DNA of 64,000 bases, taken from positions 21,072,098 to 21,136,097 of the forward strand of contig OZ024744.1 of assembly GCA_964016885.1 (NCBI GenBank). The letters run 5' to 3'. Shown piece after piece: positions 1-10,778 of the stretch; positions within the stretch are counted from its first letter, which is position 1, and each line of letters starts with the position of its first letter. This DNA comes from Eledone cirrhosa (Eukaryota > Mollusca > Cephalopoda > Octopoda > Eledonidae). The notes beneath the pieces were generated by a model. The model saw nothing but the letters and a program-made list of their open reading frames with translations. It did no database searches and was not told the DNA's origin. Position numbers and translations under genes: made by a program.

Positions 1-34
1 CAACAGTTGAATCTTAAGAACTGACTCGTTTTAA
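1..34 (+). repeat. Reference class A monomer
   Basis: This is a canonical class A monomer. Its first half is CAACAGTTGAATCTTAAG and its second half has AACTGACTCG followed by TTTTAA. It contains the odd palindrome CAAC-A-GTTG at positions 1-9, the 8-bp palindrome TCTTAAGA at 12/13-19, and one CpG at 27-28. Common class A variants are CTGTCTCG (69), GATTCG (about 1,000), AACGGACTCG (about 1,073), and TATGAACTNACTCATTTT, where the CpG has become CpA. These variants sit at reproducible places in the higher-order order and are not scattered at random. Confidence 0.95.
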
Positions 35-204
35 CAACAGTTGAATCTTAAGACAAAACCCGTTTTAACAACAGTTGAATCTTAAGAACTGTCTCGTTTT
101 AACAACAGTTGAATCTTAAGATAAACCTCGTTTTAACAACAGTTGAATCTTAAGAACTGACTCGTTTTAACAACAGTTGAATCTTAAGACAAAACTCGTT
201 TTAA

Positions 205-305
205 CAACAGTTGAATCTTAAGAACTGACTTGTTCTAACAACAGTTCAGCCTTAAGAACTGACTCGTTTTAAAACAGTTGAATCGTTAGAACTGACTCGT
301 TTTAA
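205..305 (+). repeat. TTCAGCC marker: three class A monomers in a row, the third only 33 bp
   Basis: Here the A/B alternation breaks into A-A-A. The first monomer has ACTTGTTCTAAC, the second TTCAGCC in place of TTGAATC, and the third has lost one base at its start (TTTTAAAACAG) and carries ATCGTTAG. TTCAGCC starts at 245, 1468, 2963, 5377, 7894, 9491, 10714, 11393, 12990, 16424, 20607, 22069, 25605, 31184, 32578, 36114, 42574, 49447, 52984, 55399, 57712, 58391, 60806 and 62609. These 24 positions are the best ruler for the higher-order structure. The 33-bp monomer is missing after some of them, for example 16424, 20607, 31184, 52984, 55399, 58391, 60806 and 62609. A related TTCAACC form sits at 38019 and 39039. 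Confidence 0.9.
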
Positions 306-883
306 CAACAGTTGAATCTTAAAATAAAACTCGTTTTAACAATAGTTGAATCTCAAGAACTGACTCGTTTTAGCAACAGTTGAATCTTAAGATAACACTC
401 GTTTTCATAACAGTTGAATCTTAAGAACTGTCTCGTTTTAACAACAGTTGAATTTTAAGATAAACCTCGTTTTGACAACAGTTGAATCTTAAGAACTGAC
501 TCGTTTTAACAACAGTTAAATCTTAATAACTGACTCGTTTTAACAACAGTTGAATGTTAAGATAAAACTCGTTTTAACAATAGTTGAATCTTAAGATAAA
601 ACTCGTTTTAACAACAGTTGAATCTTAAGATAACACTCGTTTTCATAACAGTTGAATCTTAAGAACTGACTCGTTTTAACAACAGCTGAATCTTAAGATA
701 AAACTCGTTTTAACAACAGTTGAATCTTAAGAACTGACTCGTTTTAACAACAGTTGAATCTTCAAATAAAACTCGTTTTAACAACAGTTGAATCTTAAGA
801 ACTGACTCGTTTTAACAACAGTTGAATGTTAAGATAAAACTCGTTTTAATAATAGTGGAATCTTAAGAACTGACTCGTTTTAA

Positions 884-917
884 CAACAGTTGAATCTTAA
901 GATAAAACTCGTTTTAA
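884..917 (+). repeat. Reference class B monomer
   Basis: This is a canonical class B monomer. It is identical to class A except at four adjacent positions, 20-23, where ACTG is replaced by TAAA, which gives AAGATAAAACTCG. Class B is where most CAGCTG variants (replacing CAGTTG) occur. Other class B variants are ACAAAACCCG (35), ATAAACCTCG (103), ATAACACTCG followed by TTTTCAT (374), ATAACATTCG (952) and CTTCAAATAAAAC (748). A and B alternate over most of the array, making a 68-bp dimer the basic unit. Confidence 0.95.
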
Positions 918-1053
918 CAACAGTTGAATCTTATGAACTCACTCATTTTAACAACAGTTGAATCTTAAGATAACATTCGTTTTAACAACAGTTGAATCTT
1001 AAGAACTGATTCGTTTTAACAACAGTTGAATCTTAAGATAAAACTCGTTTTAA

Positions 1054-1121
1054 CAACACGTGAATCTTAAGAACGGACTCGTTTTAACAACACCTGAATC
1101 TTAAGATAAAACTCGTTTTAA
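1054..1121 (+). repeat. CACGTG / CACCTG dimer, a recurring HOR landmark
   Basis: In this dimer the usual CAGTTG is CACGTG in an A monomer with AACGGACTCG, and CACCTG in the following B monomer. CACGTG starts at 1057, 6155, 10303, 13802, 17985, 22983, 33492, 39953, 53865, 56280, 59272, 61687 and 63490. Its partner is CACCTG each time, except CACATG after 6155. In core positions near 14.9, 19.0, 24.0, 29.6, 34.5 and 41.0 kb the first member reads CACTTG. It is useful as a landmark. Whether any protein binds it cannot be told from sequence. Confidence 0.85.
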
Positions 1122-1817
1122 CAACAGTTGAATCTTAAGATAAAACTCGTTTTAACAACAGTTGAATCTTAAGAACTGACTCGTTTTAACGACAGCTGAA
1201 TCTTAAGATAAAACTCGTTTTAACAACAGTTCAAACTTAAGAAATGACTCGTTTTAACAACAGTTGAATCTTATGAACTGACTCATTTTAACAACAGTTG
1301 AATCTTAAGAACTGATTCGTTTTAACAACAGCTGAATCTTAAGATAAAACTCGTTTTAACAACAGTTGAATCTTAAGAACTGACTCGTTTTAACAACAGC
1401 TGAATCTTAAGATAAAACTCGTTTTAACAACAGTTGAATCTTAAGAACTGACTTGTTCTAACAACAGTTCAGCCTTAAGAACTGACTCGTTTTAAAACAG
1501 TTGAATCGTTAGAACTGACTCGTTTTAACAACAGTTGAATCTTAAGATAAAACTCGTTTTAACAACAGTTGAATCTTAAGAACTGACTCGTTTTAACAAC
1601 AGTTGAATCTTAAGATAAAACTCGTTTTAACAACAGTTGAATCTTATGAACTAACTCATTTTAACAACAGTTGAATCTTAAGTTAAGACTCGTTTTAACA
1701 ACAGTTGAATCTTAAGAACTGACTCGTTTTAACGACAGCTGAATCTTAAGATAAAACTCGTTTTAACAACAGTTGGATCTTAAGAACTGACTCGTTTTAA
1801 CAACAGTTGAATCTTAC

Positions 1818-2125
1818 GATAAAACTCGTTTTAACAACAGTTGAATCTTAAGAACTGACTCGTTTTAACGACAGCTGAATCTTAAGATAAAACTCGTTTT
1901 AACAACAGTTCAAACTTAAGAAATGACTCGTTTTAACAACAGTTGAATCTTATGAACTGACTCATTTTAACAACAGTTGAATCTTAAGAACTGATTCGTT
2001 TTAACAACAGCTGAATCTTAAGATAAAACTCGTTTTAACAACAGTTGAATCTTAAGAACTGACTCGTTTTAACAACAGCTGAATCTTAAGATAAAACTCG
2101 TTTTAACAACAGTTGAATCTTAAGA
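1818..2125 (+). repeat. 308-bp duplicate of 1,139-1,446
   Basis: This stretch matches 1,139-1,446 at an offset of 679 bp, which is twenty monomers minus one base. It covers the AACGACAGCTG monomer, the TTCAAAC...AAATGACTCG monomer, the CTTATGAACTGACTCA monomer and the run of CAGCTG class B monomers. It is entered after a CTTACGAT monomer and left before the ACTTGTTC marker found in the other copy. Offsets of 679 bp also separate TTCAGCC markers at 10714/11393 and 57712/58391. Confidence 0.8.
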
Positions 2126-2700
2126 TAAAACTCGTTTTAACAACAGTTGAATCTTAAGAACTGACTCGTTTTAACAACAGTTGAATCTTAAGTTAAGACT
2201 CGTTTTAACAACAGTTGAATCTTAAGAACTGACTCGTTTTAACGACAGCTGAATCTTAAGATAAAACTCGTTTTAACAACAGTTGGATCTTAAGAACTGA
2301 CTCATTTTAACAACAGTTGAATCTTACGATAAAACTCGTTTTAACAACAGTTGAATCTTATGAACTAACTCATTTTAACAACAGTTGAATCTTAAGTTAA
2401 GACTCGTTTTAACAACAGTTGAATCTTAAGAACTGACTCGTTTTAACAACAGTTGAATCTTAAGATAAAACTCGTTTTAACAACAGTTGAATCTTATGAA
2501 CTAACTCATTTTAACAACAGTTGAATCTTAAGTTAAGACTCGTTTTAACAACAGTTGAATCTTAAGAACTGACTCGTTTTAACGACAGCTGAATCTTAAG
2601 ATAAAACTCGTTTTAACAACAGTTGGATCTTAAGAACTGACTCGTTTTAACAACAGTTGAATCTTACGATAAAACTCGTTTTAACAACAGTTGAATCTTA
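2126..2700 (+). repeat. Short-period mosaic around the CTTACGAT dimer
   Basis: The dimer GTTGGATC...CTTACGAT occurs at 1813, 2323 and 2663 (start of CTTACGAT), that is at offsets of 510 and 340 bp, fifteen and ten monomers. It is followed each time, except at 1813, by CTTATGAACTAACTCA and then CTTAAGTTAAGACTCG. This looks like a short array of its own made by local duplication. The 2,323 copy has a private ACTCATTTT in the GTTGGATC monomer, where its neighbours read ACTCGTTTT. The rest of the stretch is ordinary A/B alternation. Confidence 0.75.
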
Positions 2701-4769
2701 TGAACTAACTCATTTTAACAACAGTTGAATCTTAAGTTAAGACTCGTTTTAACAACAGTTGAATATTAAGACAAAACCCGTTTTAACAACAGTTGAATCT
2801 TAAGAACTGTCTCGTTTTAACAACAGTTGAATCTTAAGATAAACCTCGTTTTAACAACAGTTTAATCTTAAGAACTGACTCGTTTTAACAACAGTTGAAT
2901 CTTAAGACAAAACTCGTTTTAACAACAGTTGAATCTTAAGAACTGACTTGTTCTAACAACAGTTCAGCCTTAAGAACTGACTCGTTTTAAAACAGTTGAA
3001 TCGTTAGAACTGACTCGTTTTAACAACAGTTGAATCTTAAAATAAAACTCGTTTTAACAATAGTTGAATCTCAAGAACTGACTCGTTTTAGCAACAGTTG
3101 AATCTTAAGATAACACTCGTTTTCATAACAGTTGAATCTTAAGAACTGTCTCGTTTTAACAACAGTTGAACTTTAAGATAAACCTCGTTTTGACAACAGT
3201 TGAATCTTAAGAACTGACTCGTTTTAACAACATTTAAATCTTAATAACTGACTCGTTTTAACAACAGTTGAATGTTAAGATAAAACTCGTTTTAACAATA
3301 GTTGAATCTTAAGATAAAACTCGTTTTAACAACAGTTCAAACTTAAGAAATGACTCGTTTTAACAACAGTTGAATCTTATGAACTGACTCATTTTAACAA
3401 CAGTTGAATCCTAAGAACTGATTCGTTTTAACAACAGTTGAATCTTAAGATAAAACTCGTTTTAACAACAGTTGAATCTTAAGAACTGACTCGTTTTAAC
3501 AACAGCTGAATCTTAAGATAAAACTCGTTTTAACAACAGTTCAAACTTAAGAAATGACTCGTTTTAAGAAAAGTTGAATCTTATGAACTCACTCATTTTA
3601 ACAACAGTTGAATCTTAAGATAACATTCGTTTTAACAACAGTTGAATCTTAAGAACTGATTCGTTTTAACAACAGTTGAATCTTAAGATAAAACTCGTTT
3701 TAACAACAGTTGAATCTTAAGAACGGACTTGTTTTAACAACAGCTGAATCTTAAGATAAAACTCGTTTTAACAACAGTTGAATCTTAAGAACTGATTCGT
3801 TTTAACAACAGTTCAAACTTAAGAACTGATTCGTTTTAACAACAGTTGAATCTTATGAACTGACTCATTTTAACAACAGTTGAATCTTAAGATAACATTC
3901 GTTTTAACAACAGTTGAATCTTAAGAACTGACTCGTTTTAACAACAGTTGAATCTTAAGATAAAACTCGTTTTAACAACAGTTGAATCTTAAGAACTGAC
4001 TCGTTTTAACGACAGCTGAATCTTAAGATAAATCTCGTTTTAACAACAGTTGAATCTTAAAGATAAAACTCGCTTTAACAACAGTTGAATCTTAAGAACT
4101 GACTCGTTTTAACAACAGTTGAATCTTAAGACAAAATCCGTTTTAACAACAGTTGAATATTAAGAACTGTCTCGTTTTAACAACAGTTGAATGTTAAGAT
4201 AAAACTCGTTTTAACAATAGTTGTATCTTAAGAACTGACTCGTTTTAACAACAGTTGAATCTTCAAATAAAACTCGTTTTAACAACAGTTGAATCTTAAG
4301 AACTGACTCGTTTTAACAACAGTTGAATGTTAAGATAAAACTCGTTTTAACAATAGTGGAATCTTAAGAACTGATTCGTTTTAACAACAGTTGAATCTTA
4401 AGATAAAACTCGTTTTAACAACAGTTGAATCTTAAGAACTGACTCGTTTTAACGACAGATGAATCTTAAGATAAAACTCGTTTTAACAACAGTTCAAACT
4501 TAAGAAATGACTCGTTTTAACAACAGTTGAATCTTATGAACTGACTCATTTTAACAACAGTTGAATCTTAAGAACTGATTCGTTTTAACAACAGTTGAAT
4601 CTTAAGATAAAACTCGTTTTAACAACAGTTGAATCTTAAGTACTGACTCGTTTTAACAACAGCTGAATCTTAAGATAAAACTCGTTTTAACAACAGTTGA
4701 TTCTTAAGAACTGACTCGATTTAACAACAGCTGAATCTTAAGATAAAACTCGTTTTAACAACAGTTGAA
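2701..4769 (+). repeat. Higher-order unit with TTCAGCC at 2,963
   Basis: From about 2,760 to 3,310 this matches about 5,174-5,724 at an offset of 2,414 bp, 71 monomers. It then diverges, with AAGATAAAAC here against AAGAACTG there. The unit begins with a GAATATTAAGACAAAACCCG monomer and runs through the TTTTCAT and TTAATAAC variants. Its second part, about 3,700-4,770, resembles the material at 26.1-27.1 kb and 43.1-44.2 kb: the ACATTCG, GAACGGACT, CTTAAAGATAAAACTCGC (35 bp) and GTTGTATC monomers come in the same order. So one unit joins modules found apart elsewhere. Confidence 0.7.
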
Positions 4770-7279
4770 TCTTAAGATAAAACTCGTTTTAACAACAGTT
4801 GAATCTTAAGAACTGACTCGTTTTAACAACAGTTGAATCTTAAGATAAAACTCGTTTTAACAACAGTTGAATCTTATGAACTAACTCATTTTAACAACAG
4901 TTGAATCTTAAGTTAAGACTCGTTTTAACAACAGTTGAATCTTAAGAACTGACTCGTTTTAACGACAGCTGAATCTTAAGATAAAACTCGTTTTAACAAC
5001 AGTTGGATCTTAAGAACTGACTCGTTTTAACAACAGTTGAATCTTACGATGAAACTCGTTTTAACAACAGTTGAATCTTATGAACTAACTCATTTTAACA
5101 ACAGTTGAATCTTAAGTTAAGACTCGTTTTAACAACAGTTGAATCTTAAGAACTGACTCGTTTTAACAACAGTTGAATCTTAAGACAAAACCCGTTCTAA
5201 CAACAGTTGAATCTTAAGAACTGTCTCGTTTTAACAACAGTTGAATCTTAAGATAAACCTCGTTTTAACAACAGTTTAATCTTAAGAACTGACTCGTTTT
5301 AACAACAGTTGAATCTTAAGACAAAACTCGTTTTAACAACAGTTGAATCTTAAGAACTGACTTGTTCTAACAACAGTTCAGCCTTAAGAACTGACTCGTT
5401 TTAAAACAGTTGAATCGTTAGAACTGACTCGTTTTAACAACAGTTGAATCTTAAAATAAAACTCGTTTTAACAATAGTTGAATCTCAAGAACTGACTCGT
5501 TTTAGCAACTGTTGAATCTTAAGATAACACTCGTTTTCATAACAGTTGAATCTTAAGAACTGTCTCGTTTTAACAACAGTTGAATTTTAAGATAAACCTC
5601 GTTTTGACAACAGTTGAATCTTAAGAACTGACTCGTTTTAACAACAGTTAAATCTTAATAACTGACTCGTTTTAACAACAGTTGAATGTTAAGATAAAAC
5701 TCGTTTTAACAATAGTTGAATCTTAAGAACTGACTCGTTTTAACAACAGTTGAATCTTAAGATAAAACTCGTTTTAACAACTGTTGAATCTTAAGAACTG
5801 ACTCGTTTTAACAACAGTTGAATGTTAAGATAAAACTCGTTTTAACAATAGTGGAATCTTAAGAACTGACTCGTTTTAACAACAATTGAATCTTAAGATA
5901 AAACTTGTTTTAACAACAGTTGAATCTTAAGAACTGACTCGTTTTAACAACAGCTGAATCTTAAGATAAAACTCGTTTTAACAACAGTTTAAACTTAAGA
6001 AATGACTCGTTTTAACAAAAGTTGAATCTTATGAACGCACTCATTTTAACAACAGTTGTATCTTAAGATAACATTCGTTTTAACAACAGTTGAATCTTAA
6101 GAACTGATTCGTTTTAACAACAGTTGAATCTTAAGATAAAACTCGTTTTAACAACACGTGAATCTTAAGAACGGACTCGTTTTAACAACACATGAATCTT
6201 AAGATAAAACTCGTTTTAACAACAGTTGAATCTTAAGAACTGATTCGTTTTAACAACAGTTCAAACTTAAGAACTGACTCGTTTTAACAACAGTTGAATC
6301 TTATGAACTGACTCATTTTAACAACAGTTGAATCTTAAGATAACATTCGTTTTAACAACAGTTGAATCTTAAGAACTGACTCGTTTTAACAACAGTTGAA
6401 TCTTAAAGATAAAACTCGTTTCGACAACAGTTGAATCTTAAGAACTGACTCGTTTTAACAACAGCTGAATCTTAAGATAAAACTCGTTTTAACAACAGTT
6501 GAATCTTAAGATAAAACTCGTTTTAACAACAGTTGAATCTTAAGAACTGACTCGTTTTAACGACAGCTGAATCTTAAGATAAAACTCGTTTTAACAACAG
6601 TTCAAACTTAAGAAATGACTCGTTTTAACAACAGTTGAATCTTATGAACTGACTCATTTTAACAACAGTTGAATCTTAAGAACTGATTCGTTTTAACAAC
6701 AGCTGAATCTTAAGATAAAACTCGTTTTAACAACAGTTGAATCTTAAGAACTGACTCGTTTTAACAACAGCTGAATCTTAAGATAAAACTCGTTTTAACA
6801 ACAGTTGAATCTTAAAGATAAAACTCGTTTCGACAACAGTTGAATCTTAAGAACTGACTCGTTTTAACAACAGCTGAATCTTAAGATAAAACTCGTTTTA
6901 ACAACAGTTGAATCTTAAGATAAAACTCGTTTTAACAACAGTTGAATCTTAAGAACTGACTCGTTTTAACGACAGCTGAATCTTAAGATAAAACTCGTTT
7001 TAACAACAGTTCAAACTTAAGAAATGACTCGTTTTAACAACAGTTGAATCTTATGAACTGACTCATTTTAACAACAGTTGAATCTTAAGAACTGATTCGT
7101 TTTAACAACAGCTGAATCTTAAGATAAAACTCGTTTTAACAACAGTTGAATCTTAAGAACTGACTCGTTTTAACAACAGCTGAATCTTAAGATAAAACTC
7201 GTTTTAACAACAGTTGAATCTTAAGAACTGACTCGTTTTAACAACAGCTGAATCTTAAGATAAAACTCGTTTTAACAAC
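4770..7279 (+). repeat. Higher-order unit with TTCAGCC at 5,377
   Basis: About 4,770-5,820 matches about 7,287-8,337 at an offset of 2,517 bp (CTTACGAT 5043/7560, TTCAGCC 5377/7894). The visible substitutions include GATGAAAC at 5,047-5,054 and TTGAATC versus TTAAATC near 5,714/8,231. From about 5,820 the two part company: TTGAATGTTAAG here, CTGAATCTTAAG there. The later part holds a CACGTG monomer at 6,155, followed by CACATG rather than the usual CACCTG, and then the 409-bp duplication listed separately. Confidence 0.75.
6394..7211 (+). repeat. 409-bp tandem duplication, two copies
   Basis: A 12-monomer segment of 409 bp (12 x 34 + 1) is present twice in direct succession. The register mark is the rare 35-bp CTTAAAGAT monomer followed by GTTTCGACAAC, with TCGACAAC starting at 6421 and 6830. 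I saw no difference between the two copies on reading them in parallel, down to the order of the AACGAC, TTCAAAC, CTTATGAACTGACTCA and GATTCG monomers. The extra base in each copy comes from the 35-bp monomer, so the duplication has kept it instead of correcting it. Confidence 0.88.
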
Positions 7280-10200
7280 AGTTGAATCTTAAGATAAAAC
7301 TCGTTTTAACAACAGTTGAATCTTAAGAACTGACTCGTTTTAACAACAGTTGAATCTTAAGATAAAACTCGTTTTAACAACAGTTGAATCTTATGAACTA
7401 ACTCATTTTAACAACAGTTGAATCTTAAGTTAAGACTCGTTTTAACAACAGTTGAATCTTAAGAACTGACTCGTTTTAACGACAGCTGAATCTTAAGATA
7501 AAACTCGTTTTAACAACAGTTGGATCTTAAGAACTGACTCGTTTTAACAACAGTTGAATCTTACGATAAAACTCGTTTTAACAACAGTTGAATCTTATGA
7601 ACTAACTCATTTTAACAACAGTTGAATCTTAAGTTAAGACTCGTTTTAACAACAGTTGAATCTTAAGAACTGACTCGTTTTAACAACAGTTGAATCTTAA
7701 GACAAAACCCGTTTTAACAACAGTTGAATCTTAAGAACTGTCTCGTTTTAACAACAGTTGAATCTTAAGATAAACCTCGTTTTAACAACAGTTTAATCTT
7801 AAGAACTGACTCGTTTTAACAACAGTTGAATCTTAAGACAAAACTCGTTTTAACAACAGTTGAATCTTAAGAACTGACTTGTTCTAACAACAGTTCAGCC
7901 TTAAGAACTGACTCGTTTTAAAACAGTTGAATCGTTAGAACTGACTCGTTTTAACAACAGTTGAATCTTAAAATAAAACTCGTTTTAACAATAGTTGAAT
8001 CTCAAGAACTGACTCGTTTTAGCAACAGTTGAATCTTAAGATAACACTCGTTTTCATAACAGTTGAATCTTAAGAACTGTCTCGTTTTAACAACAGTTGA
8101 ATTTTAAGATAAACCTCGTTTTGACAACAGTTGAATCTTAAGAACTGACTCGTTTTAACAACAGTTAAATCTTAATAACTGACTCGTTTTAACAACAGTT
8201 GAATGTTAAGATAAAACTCGTTTTAACAATAGTTAAATCTTAAGAACTGACTCGTTTTAACAACAGTTGAATCTTAAGATAAAACTCGTTTTAACAACTG
8301 TTGAATCTTAAGAACTGACTCGTTTTAACAACAGCTGAATCTTAAGATAAAACTCGTTTTAACAACAGTTGAATCTTAAGAACTGACTCGTTTTAACAAC
8401 AGTTGAATCTTCAAATAAAACTCGTTTTAACAACAGTTGAATCTTAAGAACTGACTCGTTTTAACAACAGTTGAATGTTAAGATAAAACTCGTTTTAATA
8501 ATAGTGGAATCTTAAGAACTGACTCGTTTTAACAACAGTTGAATCTTAAGATAAAACTCGTTTTAACAACAGTTGAATCTTAAGAACTGACTTGTTTTAA
8601 CAACAGCTGAATCTTAAGATAAAACTCGATTTAACAACAGTTCAAACTTAAGAAATGACTCGTTTTAACAAAAGTTGAATCTTATGAACTCACTCATTTT
8701 AACAACAGTTGAATCTTAAGATAACATTCGTTTTAACAACAGTTGAATCTTAAGATAAAACTCGTTTTAACAACAGTTGAATCTTATGAACTAACTCATT
8801 TTAACAACAGTTGAATCTTAAGTTAAGACTCGTTTTAACAACAGTTGAATCTTAAGAACTGACTCGTTTTAACGACAGCTGAATCTTAAGATAAAACTCG
8901 TTTTAACAACAGTTGGATCTTAAGAACTGACTCGTTTTAACAACAGTTGAATCTTACGATAAAACTCGTTTTAACAACAGTTGAATCTTATGAACTAACT
9001 CATTTTAACAACAGTTGAATCTTAAGTTAAGACTCGTTTTAACAACAGTTGAATCTTAAGAACTGACTCGTTTTAACAACAGTTGAATCTTAAGACAAAA
9101 CCCGTTTTAACAACAGTTGAATCTTAAGAACTGTCTCGTTTTAACAACAGTTGAATCTTAAGATAAACCTCGTTTTAACAACAGTTTAATCTTATGAACT
9201 AACTCATTTTAACAACAGTTGAATCTTAAGTTAAGACTCGTTTTAACAACAGTTGAATCTTAAGAACTGACTCGTTTTAACAACAGTTGAATCTTAAGAC
9301 AAAACCCGTTTTAACAACAGTTGAATCTTAAGAACTGTCTCGTTTTAACAACAGTTGAATCTTAAGATAAACCTCGTTTTAACAACAGTTGAATCTTAAG
9401 AACTGACTCGTTTTAACAACAGTTGAATCTTAAGACAAAACTCGTTTTAACAACAGTTGAATCTTAAGAACTGACTTGTTCTAACAACAGTTCAGCCTTA
9501 AGAACTGACTCGTTTTAAAACAGTTGAATCGTTAGAACTGACTCGTTTTAACAACAGTTGAATCTTAAAATAAAACTCGTTTTAACAATAGTTGAATCTC
9601 AAGAACTGACTCGTTTTAGCAACAGTTGAATCTTAAGATAACACTCGTTTTCATAACAGTTGAATCTTAAGAACTGTCTCGTTTTAACAACAGTTGAATT
9701 TTAAGATAAACCTCGTTTTGACAACAGTTGAATCTTAAGAACTGACTCGTTTTAACAACAGTTAAATCTTAATAACTGACTCGTTTTAACAACAGTTGAA
9801 TGTTAAGATAAAACTCGTTTTAACAATAGTTGAATCTTAAGATAAAACTCGTTTTAACAACAGTTGAATCTTAAGATAACACTCGTTTTCATAACAGTTG
9901 AATCTTAAGAACTGACTCGTTTTAACAACAGCTGAATCTTAAGATAAAACTCGTTTTAACAACAGTTGAATCTTAAGAACTGACTCGTTTTAACAACAGT
10001 TGAATCTTCAAATAAAACTCGTTTTAACAACAGTTGAATCTTAAGAACTGACTCGTTTTAACAACAGTTGAATGTTAAGATAAAACTCGTTTTAATAATA
10101 GTGGAATCTTAAGAACTGACTCGTTTTAACAACAGTTGAATCTTAAGATAAAACTCGTTTTAACAACAGTTGAATCTTATGAACTCACTCATTTTAACAA

Positions 10201-10697
10201 CAGTTGAATCTTAAGATAACATTCGTTTTAACAACAGTTGAATCTTAAGAACTGATTCGTTTTAACAACAGTTGAATCTTAAGATAAAACTCGTTTTAAC
10301 AACACGTGAATCTTAAGAACGGACTCGTTTTAACAACACCTGAATCTTAAGATAAAACTCGTTTTAACAACAGTTGAATCTTAAGATAAAACTCGTTTTA
10401 ACAACAGTTGAATCTTAAGAACTGACTCGTTTTAACGACAGCTGAATCTTAAGATAAAACTCGTTTTAACAACAGTTCAAACTTAAGAAATGACTCGTTT
10501 TAACAACAGTTGAATCTTATGAACTGACTCATTTTAACAACAGTTGAATCTTAGGAACTGATTCGTTTTAACAACAGCTGAATCTTAAGATAAAACTCGT
10601 TTTAACAACAGTTGAATCTTAAGAACTGACTCGTTTTAACAACAGCTGAATCTTAAGATAAAACTCGTTTTAACAACAGTTGAATCTTAAGAACTGA
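7280..10697 (+). repeat. 3.4-kb block, copy 1 (offset 3,499 bp)
   Basis: This block of 3,418 bp matches 10,779-14,196 at an offset of 3,499 bp, confirmed by CTTACGAT 7560/11059 and 8953/12452 and TTCAGCC 7894/11393 and 9491/12990. It has an inner echo: 7,700-8,570 resembles 9,300-10,165 at an offset of 1,597 bp (TTCAGCC 7894/9491). Near 9,840-9,900 this copy has AAGATAAAAC then ATAACACTCG-TTTTCAT, as at 580-650, where the partner has AACTGAATCG then AACTGTTG. That local swap looks like gene conversion or a crossover join between two templates. Confidence 0.82.
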
Positions 10698-10778
10698 CTT
10701 GTTCTAACAACAGTTCAGCCTTAAGAACTGACTCGTTTTAAAACAGTTGAATCGTTAGAACTGACTCGTTTTAACAAC

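Larger units (their letters stand above)
1..1850 (+). repeat. Mosaic block repeated at 9,247-11,096
   Basis: This block matches 9,247-11,096 at a constant offset of 9,246 bp. The offset is confirmed by TTCAGCC at 245/9491 and 1468/10714, and by CTTACGAT at 1813/11059. The one difference I noticed is A versus G at 1308/10554. The match stops at 1851 (A) versus 11097 (T). It may extend to the left beyond the window. The order of variants inside it (three-A marker, TTTTCAT monomers, TTAATAAC monomer, CTTCAAAT, AATAGTGG, the CACGTG/CACCTG pair) is a template that recurs throughout the array. Confidence 0.85.

Noticed and set aside
5781..5830. Inverted monomer at AACTGTTGAATC
   Set aside because: Only the central base of the odd palindrome CAAC-A-GTTG is changed to T. 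The flanking sequence stays in forward orientation.
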